Assembly: GCA_002686085.1 (NCBI GenBank)
Contig: NZAC01000019.1
Location: 1-64,000, forward strand
Origin: Roseibacillus sp.
GTDB lineage: Bacteria; Verrucomicrobiota; Verrucomicrobiia; Verrucomicrobiales; Akkermansiaceae
DNA length: 64,000 nt
Direction of reading: 5' to 3'
A program made the position numbers and the translations under genes. How positions within the stretch are numbered: position 1 is the stretch's first letter; every line of letters begins with the position of its first letter. Below are positions 17,401 to 26,733 of the stretch, piece after piece. The notes below the pieces were generated by a model. That model searched no databases, was not told where the DNA came from, and saw only the letters and a list, made by a program, of their open reading frames with translations.

Positions 17401-18175
17401 AGATCCTGTGTATCCGGCGCTGGTTGACGAGGGGGCCTCTGTCGGTATGCGGGCGTTCATAGAGAGAGAGGAGGCAGAGGAAAGTCATCGAGCTGGGTGT
17501 GTGCGCCTATTTCTTTTGGAGCAATGCGATCATGTAGAATTTGTCAGGCGCAAGCTTCCGCTTGGTCCTGCATTCCGCCTTCATGCCGCTTCGTTGTTTC
17601 CGGAAGGGGGACTGGTGGATGCACTGATCCAGTGTGCTGCGGCCGGAGCGCTTGGAAAGATGCCCCGCTCGGGGGAAGATTTTTCGAAAGCATCTCTCGC
17701 GGCCAAAGAGCGTCTTTTTGATTCAGCTCAACTGCTTTGCAATGGGATGGAGCAGGCTGTTGAAAGCTACCACAGGGTTTCGGAGTGGATGGAGGCCCAT
17801 CGACAGGATCGACATCTAGGAGAGGTGGTTCAGGACCTTGATGAAGAGATCTCGTGGCTGTGGAGAGAAGGGTTTGTTTGGAAGGCTGGGTTTACCCGAT
17901 TATCTCGTTACTACCGCTATTTTTATGGAATCGAAGAGCGTTTATCCCGTCTGGAAAGCCAGCCTCTGGTTCGGGATGAGGAGAAGCGAAATCGGATTCT
18001 CCCTCTCTGGCAGCGATGGATTGCGCGTTGGATGGAATGTCCCGAGGCGGTTCGGCTGTGGGAGGTTGGATGGATGTTGGAGGAGCTGCGCCTTGCCCAG
18101 TTCGCACCAAGTCAGCCGAGGGAGATGCGAGTGAGTGAAAAACGGATTGAGAAGGTCCTTGAGGAACTGAAGTAG
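14456..18175 (+). CDS. hrpA: ATP-dependent RNA helicase HrpA
   Basis: A 1239-residue DEAH-box RNA helicase. In E. coli HrpA is involved in mRNA processing and ribosome rescue. Motif I GETGSGKTT (Lys38), motif Ia TQPRRLAA, DEAH with the following ERSLNIDF, SAT motif III, TNVAETSLTIPG and QRRGRCGR (motif VI) are all present. They are followed by the HA2 and OB-type domains and a long C-terminal DUF3418-type region. Length is close to E. coli HrpA (1300). The start is GTG at 14456, and the next residues (PDWDYPDLPVS) match the start of the helicase core, so the N-terminal extension of the enterobacterial protein is missing. Confidence 0.95.
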   Translation: MPDWDYPDLPVSRKREKILEAMRSSRVVVVVGETGSGKTTQLPKMALELIRESAKGYPGKRAGRIGCTQPRRLAATSVARRVAEEMREREGGLVGYQVRFAEKVSEQTEIKFMTDGILLAETQRDRLFRQYDTLIIDEAHERSLNIDFLLGYFHGVLERRKDLRLVISSATLDAGRFSEFYRNAPVVEVEGRTYPVEDHFLPGEQEEELRHHVARAVDWISQIDDRGDVLVFLPGEREIRECAKLLEGRFLPDTEILPVYARLSLAQQQQVFQSSERRRIVLATNVAETSLTIPGIVYVIDSGLARISRFNPGRQVQRLQVEQISQASARQRRGRCGRVREGVCLRLYDEFDLEQAPEFTDPEIRRSSLAGVVLRMKALRLGDVREFPFLDPPSPRAVSEGFRTLEEVGALESRQGDLTEVGRQLARLPLDPRLGRMLLEARERKVLGEVLIVVAGLSVMDVRERPPEKESKADEMHAAFEDPESDFVSLLNIWHRLREFRKDHRRWHRNQLRRFCERNFFSMRRIMEWDQVARELGRLVREQYGKGPKPLPEERREWGDFTEIHKSILAGMPRQIGFWDKEKRAYHGTGNRDFAVFPGSGLFGKKRPEWVLGFDLVETSRLWARKVAEILPEWVEEVAPQLCRSRYHSPAWDEQQGAVYGVETVQCGGLTLIPERRVHFGRVDPKSAHEVFVRDAILGDGIHAQCRYKDQLALVRAEVERAEHKLRRVGGLWSDEGAFDFFFERIPVEVSTAKGFHQWRLVDRNEERLMIRLSDVVWEEIAEELRLFPDAVECEGKSYRVIYRSALEAPDDGVTFEIGIDELSTFPGYLVSWGVPGIFEERVDLLMRSLSKWQRQACFPIADALAEFLALWQGWEPQCHLCAALAEFLSERSGHEIKEEDFNSDRLPAQLRPKIRVYGDEGEELGLGEEVGPIRDSLAAILRGRKEEAANLQWEMTGGEVWSFGEVPFEDISHLSEGSGSPDPVYPALVDEGASVGMRAFIEREEAEESHRAGCVRLFLLEQCDHVEFVRRKLPLGPAFRLHAASLFPEGGLVDALIQCAAAGALGKMPRSGEDFSKASLAAKERLFDSAQLLCNGMEQAVESYHRVSEWMEAHRQDRHLGEVVQDLDEEISWLWREGFVWKAGFTRLSRYYRYFYGIEERLSRLESQPLVRDEEKRNRILPLWQRWIARWMECPEAVRLWEVGWMLEELRLAQFAPSQPREMRVSEKRIEKVLEELK

Positions 18176-18306
18176 AGGTTTTTTCAGGCTCGGAGCGCTG
18201 GAAAGAGGAATGGTCTTCTTTTTGAGGAGGAGTCTACCTGCTTGGGTGAGGCTCTCTTCGGATTGGCATACAGGTCTCCTTGCCCCCGGAGGGCTCTCCA
18301 TTTATT

Positions 18307-19098
18307 ATGAAGCTCATGAAGATGGAAAAGGTCAGTCGAACTATGCTCCTGCTGCAGGTTCTTGTCCTTGCCTTCGGTGAATTGCATGCTGATCCGGGAG
18401 AGGCACAGCCGGAACTGGAATGTCAGGCAGCTCTGGTTGAGGCTCTTGCTGTGCACCTTGAGTCACTTGCTCCAGTCGATGGGGCGGAAGTCCGTTTCGA
18501 AGAGTTACGGGCAGCTCTCAAGCAGCTCGAGGTGGATACTCTTAAGCAAAAGCTGAGCCGGGAGCATCTTGCCCTCCTCGAGCCCGAAATCCGGATCCTC
18601 TCGCAGGGACTCATCCCGTACCGGGAGCAATATCTACGGTGGGTCCGGCTGACTGCTGAGGGCGAAAAGCACCCGGAACTTCGTCTTCTGAACGGTAAAG
18701 TCTATCGCGAGGTTGTAATACGCCGGGTTACCGATGTCGGTCTGGAAATCAGGCACCTCTCTGGGAGTGCACGGTTACGCCATGATGCCCTTGGAGAAGA
18801 GTGGAAGGACAGATTCCTATGGACGGGAGACGAGGCCCACCGTTCATTGGTGGCGGAGGCCAGTGCGGATAGGAAAGTAGCGGAGCTACAACGGTATGCG
18901 GTTGAGCAGGGCAGGGACCCGGTCGTAGCCCGTGAGGAAGCTAAAGCGCGGCTTTATCTCGCGGAGCTCGAGTCCTCGGCGCCGATTGTGCCTGCCAAAC
19001 TAGAGCCCTCGGAGCCATTGGAGCTGGCTGAACTTGAACCTGCGGAGCTGGAGCCTGCCCGAAAGGTCGCTCCACGCAGCCCAGGTAAAAGTCGCTGA
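18307..19098 (+). CDS. Secreted protein, unknown function, with Leu-Glu-Pro repeats at the C terminus
   Basis: A 263-residue protein starting at ATG 18307 (a longer frame reaches 18280, but the signal peptide begins here: KVSRTMLLLQVLVLAFGELHA). Residues of about 35-110 look helical and charged (EELRAALKQLEVDTLKQKLSREHL). A small beta-rich part follows (LRLLNGKVYREVVIRRVTDVGLEIRHLSGSARL), typical of a short 'legumain/TonB-like' hypothetical found near cell-envelope genes, but I do not recognise the family. The last 45 residues repeat (K/E)LEPxEPLEL-like units and end in basic residues. It stands alone between hrpA and a convergent DUF1501 gene. Confidence 0.7.
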   Translation: MKLMKMEKVSRTMLLLQVLVLAFGELHADPGEAQPELECQAALVEALAVHLESLAPVDGAEVRFEELRAALKQLEVDTLKQKLSREHLALLEPEIRILSQGLIPYREQYLRWVRLTAEGEKHPELRLLNGKVYREVVIRRVTDVGLEIRHLSGSARLRHDALGEEWKDRFLWTGDEAHRSLVAEASADRKVAELQRYAVEQGRDPVVAREEAKARLYLAELESSAPIVPAKLEPSEPLELAELEPAELEPARKVAPRSPGKSR

Positions 19099-19107
19099 GG
19101 AGGTTCG

Positions 19108-20559
19108 CTAGGCCAGCAGTTCTTTGATGACTTTTGCCTGCTCGACGCCTGTGAGGCGTTGGTTGAGACCCTGGTATTTCACTGTGAACCTTTCGTGGTC
19201 GTAGCCGAGAAGATGAAGAATGGTGGCGTGGAAGTCGCGGATGTGGAGAGGGTCTTTCGTGATGTTGTAGCTGAAGTCATCGGTTTCACCATAGATGGAT
19301 CCTCCTTTGGTGCCCCCTCCGGCCATCCACATTGTGAAGCATCGTGGATGGTGATCGCGCCCGTAGTTCGTCTTGCTGAGCCCGCCCTGACTATAAATGG
19401 TCCGACCAAATTCTCCACCCCAGATGATCAATGTGTCGTCGAACATCCCCCTCTCTTTAAGGTCGTTGATGAGGGCGTAGCATGGGCGATCGACATCCCG
19501 GCATTGAGAGGGCATCCGCCCATTTACATTGCCGTGGTGATCCCAGTTGTTGTGGTAGACCTGAATAAAACGAACATCTCTCTCGGCGAGTCTTCTGGCC
19601 ATCAAGGCTACGTTTGCGAAGCTCCCTGGCTTCCGAGCCTCTTCACCATAAAGCTCGAAAGTGTGTTCAGGCTCCTTGCTCAGATCAGTGAGTTCAGGCA
19701 TGCTGGCCTGCATGCGCGCAGCCATTTCATACTGCTTGATGCGGGTGAAGGTTTCAGGATCTCCAAGCTCCTTGTAGGTCAGTTCGTTCATCTCGTTGAT
19801 GCCCTTGATAGTGCGTTGGCGAATGGCATCCGGGACTCCTGCAGGATTGTTGATATACAGGATTGGGTCGCCCTTGCTCCGGAAGGAGACCCCAGCGTGT
19901 TCTCCGGAAAGGTAGCCGCTTGACCAGAGGCGGGACGAGATTGCCTGCTCCTGTTCGCGATTACTCGGGGTAGCAACCATCACGACGAAGGCAGGGAGGT
20001 TCTCATTTGTTGAGCCAAGGCCGTATGATGCCCACGCGCCCAGGCAAGGCCGGCCAGTGATCTGGTTCCCGGTCTGCATTGCAGCAATAGCAGGCTCATG
20101 GTTTATCGCCTCGGTGTGAAGGCTGCGCATCCAGCAGATATCATCAGCGCACTGGTGGAGATTAGGCAGGAGCTCGTCATTCATCCACATTCCGCATTGG
20201 CCCTTCTGGGCGAATTGATATTTCGAGGGAGCAATAGGAAACCGCTTCTGTCCACTTGTCATAGTGGTCAGTCGCTGACCCATCCGGACGCTATCGGGAA
20301 GATCCTTGTCATACCATTTCCCGAGTGCCGGCTTGTAGTCGAACAGATCCATCTGGGCCGGACCGCCCACCATGTGAAGGTAGATCACCCTTTTTGCCTT
20401 GGGAGCAAAGTGGGTCTTTACCGCTCCAGGGCCGTCTGTTTCCGCGCCCATGGAGCGTCCAAGAAGGCCTGCGAGTGCAGCCCCACCAAGAACGTTTTTC
20501 CCCTGGGAGAGAAAGTAACGACGAGATTGAGCCTGAAGATATTCCTGAAAAAGATTCAT
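19108..20559 (-). CDS. DUF1501 protein (sulfatase-fold, Tat-exported)
   Basis: A 483-residue protein of the DUF1501 family, which has an alkaline-phosphatase/sulfatase-like fold and is nearly always encoded beside DUF1553 cytochrome proteins in planctomycetes and verrucomicrobia. The start at ATG 20559 has AGGAA six bases upstream; the frame is open to 20610. The N terminus is SRRYFLSQGKNVLGGAALAGLLG, a Tat signal. Core blocks are KRVIYLHMVGGPAQMDLFDYKP, WMNDELLPNL, MRSLHTEAINHEPA, IWGGEFGRT, GRDHHPRCFTMWMAGGG and the C-terminal [15 protein letters not shown]. It is the second gene of an operon with the cytochrome protein upstream (60 bases apart). Its biochemical role is not established. Confidence 0.93.
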   Translation of the reverse strand: MNLFQEYLQAQSRRYFLSQGKNVLGGAALAGLLGRSMGAETDGPGAVKTHFAPKAKRVIYLHMVGGPAQMDLFDYKPALGKWYDKDLPDSVRMGQRLTTMTSGQKRFPIAPSKYQFAQKGQCGMWMNDELLPNLHQCADDICWMRSLHTEAINHEPAIAAMQTGNQITGRPCLGAWASYGLGSTNENLPAFVVMVATPSNREQEQAISSRLWSSGYLSGEHAGVSFRSKGDPILYINNPAGVPDAIRQRTIKGINEMNELTYKELGDPETFTRIKQYEMAARMQASMPELTDLSKEPEHTFELYGEEARKPGSFANVALMARRLAERDVRFIQVYHNNWDHHGNVNGRMPSQCRDVDRPCYALINDLKERGMFDDTLIIWGGEFGRTIYSQGGLSKTNYGRDHHPRCFTMWMAGGGTKGGSIYGETDDFSYNITKDPLHIRDFHATILHLLGYDHERFTVKYQGLNQRLTGVEQAKVIKELLA

Positions 20560-20619
20560 GGTAAATTCCTGGTTGGTTTTGAGGCGGTCTGGATTCGCAT
20601 TAGTTAACAAGGAGGCCCC

Positions 20620-23600
20620 TCATTTGGTCAGCACTTCGTCAAGATTGAGGATCTGATTACAGAGCATCGTCCACGCAGCAAGCTGTCGTGGGTCGAGGGT
20701 TGGGTCCGCTTTGCTTTCTCCAACCTTCAAAAGGGCATTAGCGTCGGACAGGTTGGCTTTGTAGTAGGTCAGATGATCTGCCAAGCTTGCTGTGAGAATG
20801 GCGATTTCCTGAGGTTTCAGAGGTCTGCATAGTGCGCGGGTGGCGACATACTCGAGCGCGACAGAGTCTGCCCCTTCCGCTCTCTGTAGTGCGCCCTGAG
20901 CAAGGGTGCGGGCAGCTTCTACGAACTGAGGATCGTTCATTGTGACCAGCGCTTGCAGCGGGGTGTTAGTGCGTTCGCGGCGGACAGTGCAGACTTCCCG
21001 GCTAGGAGCATTGAAGGCCTCCATGTTCGGTGGATGGGCCATTCGCTTCCAGAAGCTGTAAAGGGTCCGCCGGTAAAGCTTCTCCCCGGTGTCCTGCTTG
21101 TAGTTGCGGGTATTTCCTCCCGGAAGGCCGACGACATTCCATATGTCGCTTGGCTGGTAGGGGCGAACTCCGGGGCCTCCGGTGGATGAGGAGAGCAGGC
21201 CGCTGGCGGCGAGGGCGTAGTCGCGGACCATTTCAGCGTCCATTCTGAAGCGTGGGCCACGGCTCAAAAAGCGGTTGTCCTCATCCTTGGCAAGCTTTTC
21301 TGCGGTAGTGACGGCGGCCTGCCTGTAGGTGCGGGAGGTGACAAAGAGCTTGATGAGTTTTTTCAGATCCCAGCCGGAATCCTGGAACTCCACAGCGAGC
21401 CAATCAAGGAGCTCAGGGTGGGTCGGAGGCATTCCCATGATTCCGAAATCCTCCGAAGTTACCACGATGCCCTGCCCGAATATCTCCTGCCAGAGCCGGT
21501 TGACGGTGACACGGGCTGTAAGCGGATTCCCGGGGTCCACCACCCAGCGAGCCAGGCCCAGCCTGTTGCGGGGCGCGTCCTGCGGAAGGGGTGGGAGAGC
21601 CGAGGGCGTGTTGGCCGTTACCTGCTCTCCTTTTTTGTCGTATTGGCCCCGCATCAGAATGTGGGCCATAGCCATGCCGGGTTTCTCCTTCTGGACATGA
21701 GTGATTGCGGCCTTGCCGTTCAGCGCCTCACGTTGAGATTTCAGTTTGGCAAGGGTATCGTTGAGGGTTGCGAATTGCTTGTCCCGTGTGTGGAGAAAAT
21801 TTTCGAAGAGGACCTTGTTCTGCTCGAGACTACGCTCCTGATGAGAGGTGGCGAGAATGGCACGTAGTGGCCCGGAATCAGCCAGAGCCATGATTTCTCC
21901 AGCCGAGAGGGCTCTGGAATAGATTCGCATGTCCTGAAGAAAGCCGTCCTCGAAGTAGGCACCATTACTCCGCTGGCCAATCTGCAGGGGCGTCTCGGCG
22001 GAGATATCGGCATTGGATTTGAGAGTGTTAGTCTCAATTTTTTTAGCTTGCTCGGCACCATTGTAATACAGGCGAATCCCCTCGGCTTTTCCACTTCCAT
22101 CATAGGTAACGAAAATGTGATTCCACTGCGTCGGCTTCAGTACGTTTTTTTCAGTGACGACCTTGATGGCATTTTCAGGCCAGCTCTCTACGATATGAGT
22201 TCCAAATTGGCCGCCTTGCTGCCAGAGATCCCAGCCTTGGAACTTCTTCGCGCCGTCCATTCGAGCAAACACCGATCCATTGAGGCGTTGCGGAGATCGT
22301 ACCCATGCGCCATAGCTGAATGACTGATCAGCCTTGAAGTCAGCAAGGTCACCGAGGTCGAAGGTGCGTCCCCGTTTGATGCGAGGTGCCGGCCCAATTT
22401 TTCCTTTCGGGTCCCAGGTAAGGAAACCCTTCGATTTAAAGGTTTGAGCTTCTCCGTTGACGGAGGACTTCACCTTGTCTCCAAGGCCCTCATTGAGCGG
22501 CACGTGAAGAATGAGGCTCTCCTGGGGCTGAGCTTCAGCGAGTTGATCTGAATCCGCTGTTAACGCCCATTTTTCAAAAGCAGGCTTCGCTTCCGTTCGC
22601 CGTGCCTCGATCAGGATCTGAGTCTCGGCCACCTGCTCGTCCAGCAGGTCTCGTTTCTCCCGGTCTTGGTTGAAGGGAACCTTGATGACCGGTCCACGGC
22701 CATCTGAGGAATTGCCGTCCATTGCGCCCTGCGTGGTATTACGGAAAAAGGCTGCCATGGCGTAGTAGTCCTTGGTGGTAAAGGGATCGAACTTATGATC
22801 GTGGCACTGGGCGCAATTGGTAGTCAGGCCAAGATAAACCCATCCGAAGGTCTGAACGCGGTCCGCAGCGTAGTTGGCCAGATTTTCCTCCGCGATCGTC
22901 CCACCTTCATTGGTGGTTATATTGCAGCGCTGGAATCCCGTTGCGATGAGCTGGTCGAGGGTGGGTTCTGGGAGAAGGTCTCCCGCAAGTTGCCAGACTG
23001 TAAAATCGTCGTAGGGAATATTCTGGTTGAACGCACGTATCACCCAGTCGCGATAAGGATGCATCTCCCGGTAGTTGTCAAAGTGAAGGCCGTGAGTGTC
23101 TCCGTAGCGAGCCGCATCCAGCCAATAGCGAGCGCGATGCTCTCCATAGTGTGTTGAGGCGAGAAGAGTGTCGATGAGCTTGCCGTAGGATTCTTCACTG
23201 GGGGTGTTAATAAAATCAGCAGTGAGTGCAGGGTCGGGGGGCAGGCCAGTCAGGTCTAGGGACAGTCTCCGCGCGAGGGTGTAAGGGTCGGCATCAGAGG
23301 CCGGGGTGAGGTTTTGTTCTTCGAGCTTAGAGAGGATAAAGTGATCGATAGAATTCCTGGGCCATGTGTCCAATTTCGTTTCTGGAAGTTCGGGCTTCGT
23401 TGGAGGGCGGAGAGACCAATGTGCCTGCCAGGGCGCGCCCTCAGTGATCCATTGTTTGATCAGCGAAATCTGTCCCGGTTCGAGCTTCTTGTGACTATCC
23501 GGCGGAGGCATGATTTCGTCCACATCGTCCGTGATAAGACGAAGGTAGAGTTCGCTCTCATCGGGATTTCCTCGGACTACTACCGGGGGAGCATCCTTTA

Positions 23601-23799
23601 CGCCGCTAAAAAAACCACTCTTGGTATCAAGGCGCATGTCGGCTTCCCGGCTTCCGGGGTCAGGGCCGTGACAGGCGAAGCAGTTTTCGGCAAGGATGGG
23701 TCGGATATCCCGGTTGAATTCAACCTGCGGCTGACCACTGGCCGCCTGCAGGAGCCCTGCCGCGGCTGCGAGGACGTGGTAGATTGTTCTGACGCTCAT
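20620..23799 (-). CDS. Planctomycete-type cytochrome protein (PSCyt1-DUF1549-LamG-DUF1553)
   Basis: A 1059-residue exported protein. It has a signal peptide (residues 1-22), a PSCyt1 c-type heme site CFACH at 40-44, DUF1549 (about 140-350) containing a second CxxCH in NCAQCHDHKFDP, a LamG/concanavalin-like domain at about 480-640 (FSYGAWVRSPQRLNGSVFARMDG...QIGQRSNGAYFEDGFLQDMRIYSRAL), a helical spacer, and DUF1553 (about 720-1030, with NRLWQEIFGQGIV). It is the first gene of an operon with the DUF1501 gene. The LamG domain is usually a carbohydrate-binding or pectin/laminarin-like module, so the complex may act on extracellular glycans; that is inference. Confidence 0.92.
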   Translation of the reverse strand: MSVRTIYHVLAAAAGLLQAASGQPQVEFNRDIRPILAENCFACHGPDPGSREADMRLDTKSGFFSGVKDAPPVVVRGNPDESELYLRLITDDVDEIMPPPDSHKKLEPGQISLIKQWITEGAPWQAHWSLRPPTKPELPETKLDTWPRNSIDHFILSKLEEQNLTPASDADPYTLARRLSLDLTGLPPDPALTADFINTPSEESYGKLIDTLLASTHYGEHRARYWLDAARYGDTHGLHFDNYREMHPYRDWVIRAFNQNIPYDDFTVWQLAGDLLPEPTLDQLIATGFQRCNITTNEGGTIAEENLANYAADRVQTFGWVYLGLTTNCAQCHDHKFDPFTTKDYYAMAAFFRNTTQGAMDGNSSDGRGPVIKVPFNQDREKRDLLDEQVAETQILIEARRTEAKPAFEKWALTADSDQLAEAQPQESLILHVPLNEGLGDKVKSSVNGEAQTFKSKGFLTWDPKGKIGPAPRIKRGRTFDLGDLADFKADQSFSYGAWVRSPQRLNGSVFARMDGAKKFQGWDLWQQGGQFGTHIVESWPENAIKVVTEKNVLKPTQWNHIFVTYDGSGKAEGIRLYYNGAEQAKKIETNTLKSNADISAETPLQIGQRSNGAYFEDGFLQDMRIYSRALSAGEIMALADSGPLRAILATSHQERSLEQNKVLFENFLHTRDKQFATLNDTLAKLKSQREALNGKAAITHVQKEKPGMAMAHILMRGQYDKKGEQVTANTPSALPPLPQDAPRNRLGLARWVVDPGNPLTARVTVNRLWQEIFGQGIVVTSEDFGIMGMPPTHPELLDWLAVEFQDSGWDLKKLIKLFVTSRTYRQAAVTTAEKLAKDEDNRFLSRGPRFRMDAEMVRDYALAASGLLSSSTGGPGVRPYQPSDIWNVVGLPGGNTRNYKQDTGEKLYRRTLYSFWKRMAHPPNMEAFNAPSREVCTVRRERTNTPLQALVTMNDPQFVEAARTLAQGALQRAEGADSVALEYVATRALCRPLKPQEIAILTASLADHLTYYKANLSDANALLKVGESKADPTLDPRQLAAWTMLCNQILNLDEVLTK

Positions 23800-23954
23800 G
23801 AGACCTTGCTTTAATTTTCAACCGAGAATTCCTCTTGGCTAGGCGTAATTTGATTTTAGTGCACTAAATTGTGGAGCCGTTCTCCATCGTAGTTCATAGG
23901 AGTGATAATTCGCGAGGTTGTGGTCGGGGACGGGAAAGGCTATGAGCAGGTGTC
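23800..23954. promoter_or_regulatory. Divergent promoter region with a 14-bp perfect palindrome
   Basis: This 155-base region separates two head-to-head cytochrome gene pairs. TTTAGTGCACTAAA at 23855-23868 is a perfect 14-base palindrome, and could be the operator of a dimeric regulator shared by both directions. No clear -35/-10 pair is visible for either gene. Confidence 0.5.
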
Positions 23955-26702
23955 ATGTGGAGGGTGCGAAATCTTCTCGGAAGCCTCGTTTTCCTGTTTT
24001 TGGCTGCAGACCCATGCGCCGGGAAACGAGTGGTAGACTTTGGAGAGGATGTTCGGCCAATACTGGAGAGTAATTGCTTCAGTTGTCACGGTTCGTCCAA
24101 GGAAAAGGGAGGGCTCCGGCTCGATAGCCCGGGGTCAATCCTGCGGGGCGGTGATTCCGGAGAGCCTCTTTTCGTGGTTGGTAAGCGAGAGAAAAGTTTC
24201 CTCTTCAAGGTGATCAGCAGGCAAGATCCGGATGAGGCTATGCCGCCCCGGGAAAAAGATGCTCTTTCGCGTGATGAGATCGAAATAATCGGATCATGGA
24301 TTGATGCGGGAGCAAAACTACCGGAGTCCGCAGGGGAGAGTTTCCTGAAAACAGACCACTGGTCGTTTCAAGCAGTGACTGGTGAGCACAGGCGCGATAG
24401 CGTTGACGCCTACCTTGGGGACGCTCTCAGAAAAAAGGGGCTGCAGTTTTCGGCTCGTGCGGATCGGCGTACTCTGATCCGGAGGTTATACCTTGTGGTC
24501 TTAGGCCTTCCTCCATCATTGGAGGAGGTGGAGGCCTTCGTTGCAGATGAGTCTCCCCGGGCGTGGCCGGATCTCATCGAGAGAGTGCTGGCCAGCCCTC
24601 ATTACGGGGAGCGGATGGCCCGGCACTGGCTCGATATCGTTCGCTTTGCGGAGACAAACGGGTTTGAGACAAACAGGGAAAGGCTGACGGCATATCATTT
24701 CCGTGACTATGTGATTGAATCGTTCAATGAGGACAAGGGCTACGATCAGTTCGTCAAGGAGCACCTCGCGGGCGACATGATGGGAAAAACGGTTGCGACA
24801 GGATTCCTCGTTGCTGGCCCGCATGATGTAGTGAAGAGCCCGGACAAGGCGCTGACTTTGATGCAGAGGCAGGATGAGCTTGCCGACATGATCAATACCA
24901 CGGGGACCGCTTTTCTTGGAATGACCATTGGGTGTGCCCGCTGTCATAATCATAAGTTCGATCCCATCAGGCAGAAGGATTATTATGCCATGCAGGCCGT
25001 CTTTGCCGGGGTGAAATTTGGGGAGCGAGAATTGCCTGAGAGGAAAGATTCCCGCGGGCGGCAGGAAATATCGGATCTACGTAAGCGAATTAAAGGGATG
25101 GAGGTAGAGTTGGAGGGCTTGCTGTCGAGGGGCAGGGCGATCTCGGCGAGTCGCCACAATGACAAAAGTCGCCCGGCGATCAAGGCGGAGGGCAATGTCG
25201 ATCGTTTCAAGCCGATGGAGGCGCGCTTCGTCCGGTTTACTATTTTACAGACTAACGGCGGAGAGCCCTGCATCGATGAGCTCGCTGTATTTTCTCCAGA
25301 GGAGGCGAATGTAGGCCGGGAAGCAAAGCCCTCTGCTTCCGGAACCCTCCCTGGCTATGACATCCACAAGCTCGAGCACATCAATGATGGATATGACGGG
25401 AATTCAAGGAGTTGGATTTCGAATACGAAAGGAACAGGCTGGGTCCAGCTGGAATTCGGTAAGATTGAGAAGATCAACCGTGTCGAGTGGGCGCGAGACA
25501 GAAAGGGGCTTTTCAAGGATCGAGTTCCTGTAAAATACACTATCGAGTTGTCCGTCGACGGTAAGAATTGGTCCGAAGTGTCCAGTCACAGGGGCCGCAG
25601 GCAAAGCCCGGGCGCGGATATTGACCGGGATGCCCTTCTTCGGCTGCTTCCTCTCGAGGCCGCGGCACGAGGACAGGCTCTGATGTTGGAGATTGCGCAG
25701 GCTCAACGCAGGTTGGCCGAGCTGTCTCCTGCTCGGAAAGCATGGGTTGCAAATTTCTCCCAACCTGGCCCAACTCATCGCCTTTACCGGGGTGATCCGC
25801 TCGCGGTCCGTGAGGAAGTTGCTCCGGATGCGATCCCGGCTATCTCTACGCTCGATCTGGAAATCAGTAGTCCTGAGGGAGAGCGAAGAAAGGCATTGGC
25901 GAACTGGATTGCCAGTGCGGAAAACCCCCTCACTGCGAGAGTGGCAGTGAACCGTCTCTGGCAGTTTGTTTTTGGAACCGGATTGGTGGATACTCCCAGT
26001 GATTTTGGGTCGAATGGGACCGAGCCTTCGCATCCCGAGCTGTTGGATTGGATGGCGACTACGTTTGTCGAGGGAGGCTGGTCCGTTAAGGGAATGATGC
26101 GCATTCTGTTAAATTCAGAAGCTTTTCAGCAGTCCAGTTTCCCGAACAAAGAGGCAGAAGTCGTTGATGCGGAGAGTCGTCTTTTATGGCGCTTCCCACC
26201 CCGGCGGCTCGAGGCTGAAGCTATCCGGGATGGAATTCTGGTAGCTGCAGGGACCATTGATAAAAGGATGGGCGGACCGGGGTTTTACCTGTTGGAGGTC
26301 GAGCGGGAAAACGTTGTGCACTATCACCCGAAGGAGGATGTTGGGCCATCCGAATGGCGCCGCATGATCTATATGTTCAAGATTCGTCAGGAGCAGGATC
26401 TGGTCTTCGGGGCCTTTGACTGTCCCGATGGTAACCAGGTCATCCCAAAGAGGAGTCGTTCCACAACGCCGTTGCAGGCTCTCAATCTTCTGAATAGCAA
26501 ATTCACCATGCAGCAAGCTGGCCGCATGGCTCAGCGCATCGGCCGCGGCAGAGAGGGAATCGTCAAGGCGTATGGGATTCTTTACGGGCGACCTGCGACA
26601 GAGGAAGAAATTTCAGACGCTGTGAAATTCGTCGAGGAGCATGGAATGACTTCGTTCTGTCGAGCGATGTTAAATACGAATGAGTTCCTGTTTGTCTTCT
26701 GA
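23955..26702 (+). CDS. Planctomycete-type cytochrome protein (PSCyt1-DUF1549-discoidin-DUF1553)
   Basis: A 915-residue exported protein with a signal peptide ([17 protein letters not shown]), a PSCyt1 heme site CFSCH at residues 41-45, DUF1549 (about 145-350) with [12 protein letters not shown], a charged helical spacer (about 370-400), a discoidin/F5-8C-like domain at about 415-560 ([27 protein letters not shown]..., [38 protein letters not shown]), and DUF1553 (about 620-900, with [20 protein letters not shown]). It is divergent from the LamG-bearing paralogue and forms an operon with the DUF1501 gene 31 bases downstream. The two paralogues differ in the glycan-binding module they carry. 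Confidence 0.92.
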   Translation: MWRVRNLLGSLVFLFLAADPCAGKRVVDFGEDVRPILESNCFSCHGSSKEKGGLRLDSPGSILRGGDSGEPLFVVGKREKSFLFKVISRQDPDEAMPPREKDALSRDEIEIIGSWIDAGAKLPESAGESFLKTDHWSFQAVTGEHRRDSVDAYLGDALRKKGLQFSARADRRTLIRRLYLVVLGLPPSLEEVEAFVADESPRAWPDLIERVLASPHYGERMARHWLDIVRFAETNGFETNRERLTAYHFRDYVIESFNEDKGYDQFVKEHLAGDMMGKTVATGFLVAGPHDVVKSPDKALTLMQRQDELADMINTTGTAFLGMTIGCARCHNHKFDPIRQKDYYAMQAVFAGVKFGERELPERKDSRGRQEISDLRKRIKGMEVELEGLLSRGRAISASRHNDKSRPAIKAEGNVDRFKPMEARFVRFTILQTNGGEPCIDELAVFSPEEANVGREAKPSASGTLPGYDIHKLEHINDGYDGNSRSWISNTKGTGWVQLEFGKIEKINRVEWARDRKGLFKDRVPVKYTIELSVDGKNWSEVSSHRGRRQSPGADIDRDALLRLLPLEAAARGQALMLEIAQAQRRLAELSPARKAWVANFSQPGPTHRLYRGDPLAVREEVAPDAIPAISTLDLEISSPEGERRKALANWIASAENPLTARVAVNRLWQFVFGTGLVDTPSDFGSNGTEPSHPELLDWMATTFVEGGWSVKGMMRILLNSEAFQQSSFPNKEAEVVDAESRLLWRFPPRRLEAEAIRDGILVAAGTIDKRMGGPGFYLLEVERENVVHYHPKEDVGPSEWRRMIYMFKIRQEQDLVFGAFDCPDGNQVIPKRSRSTTPLQALNLLNSKFTMQQAGRMAQRIGRGREGIVKAYGILYGRPATEEEISDAVKFVEEHGMTSFCRAMLNTNEFLFVF

Positions 26703-26733
26703 CGAATTCCGGCTTCCCACTTCAACTCCAGCA

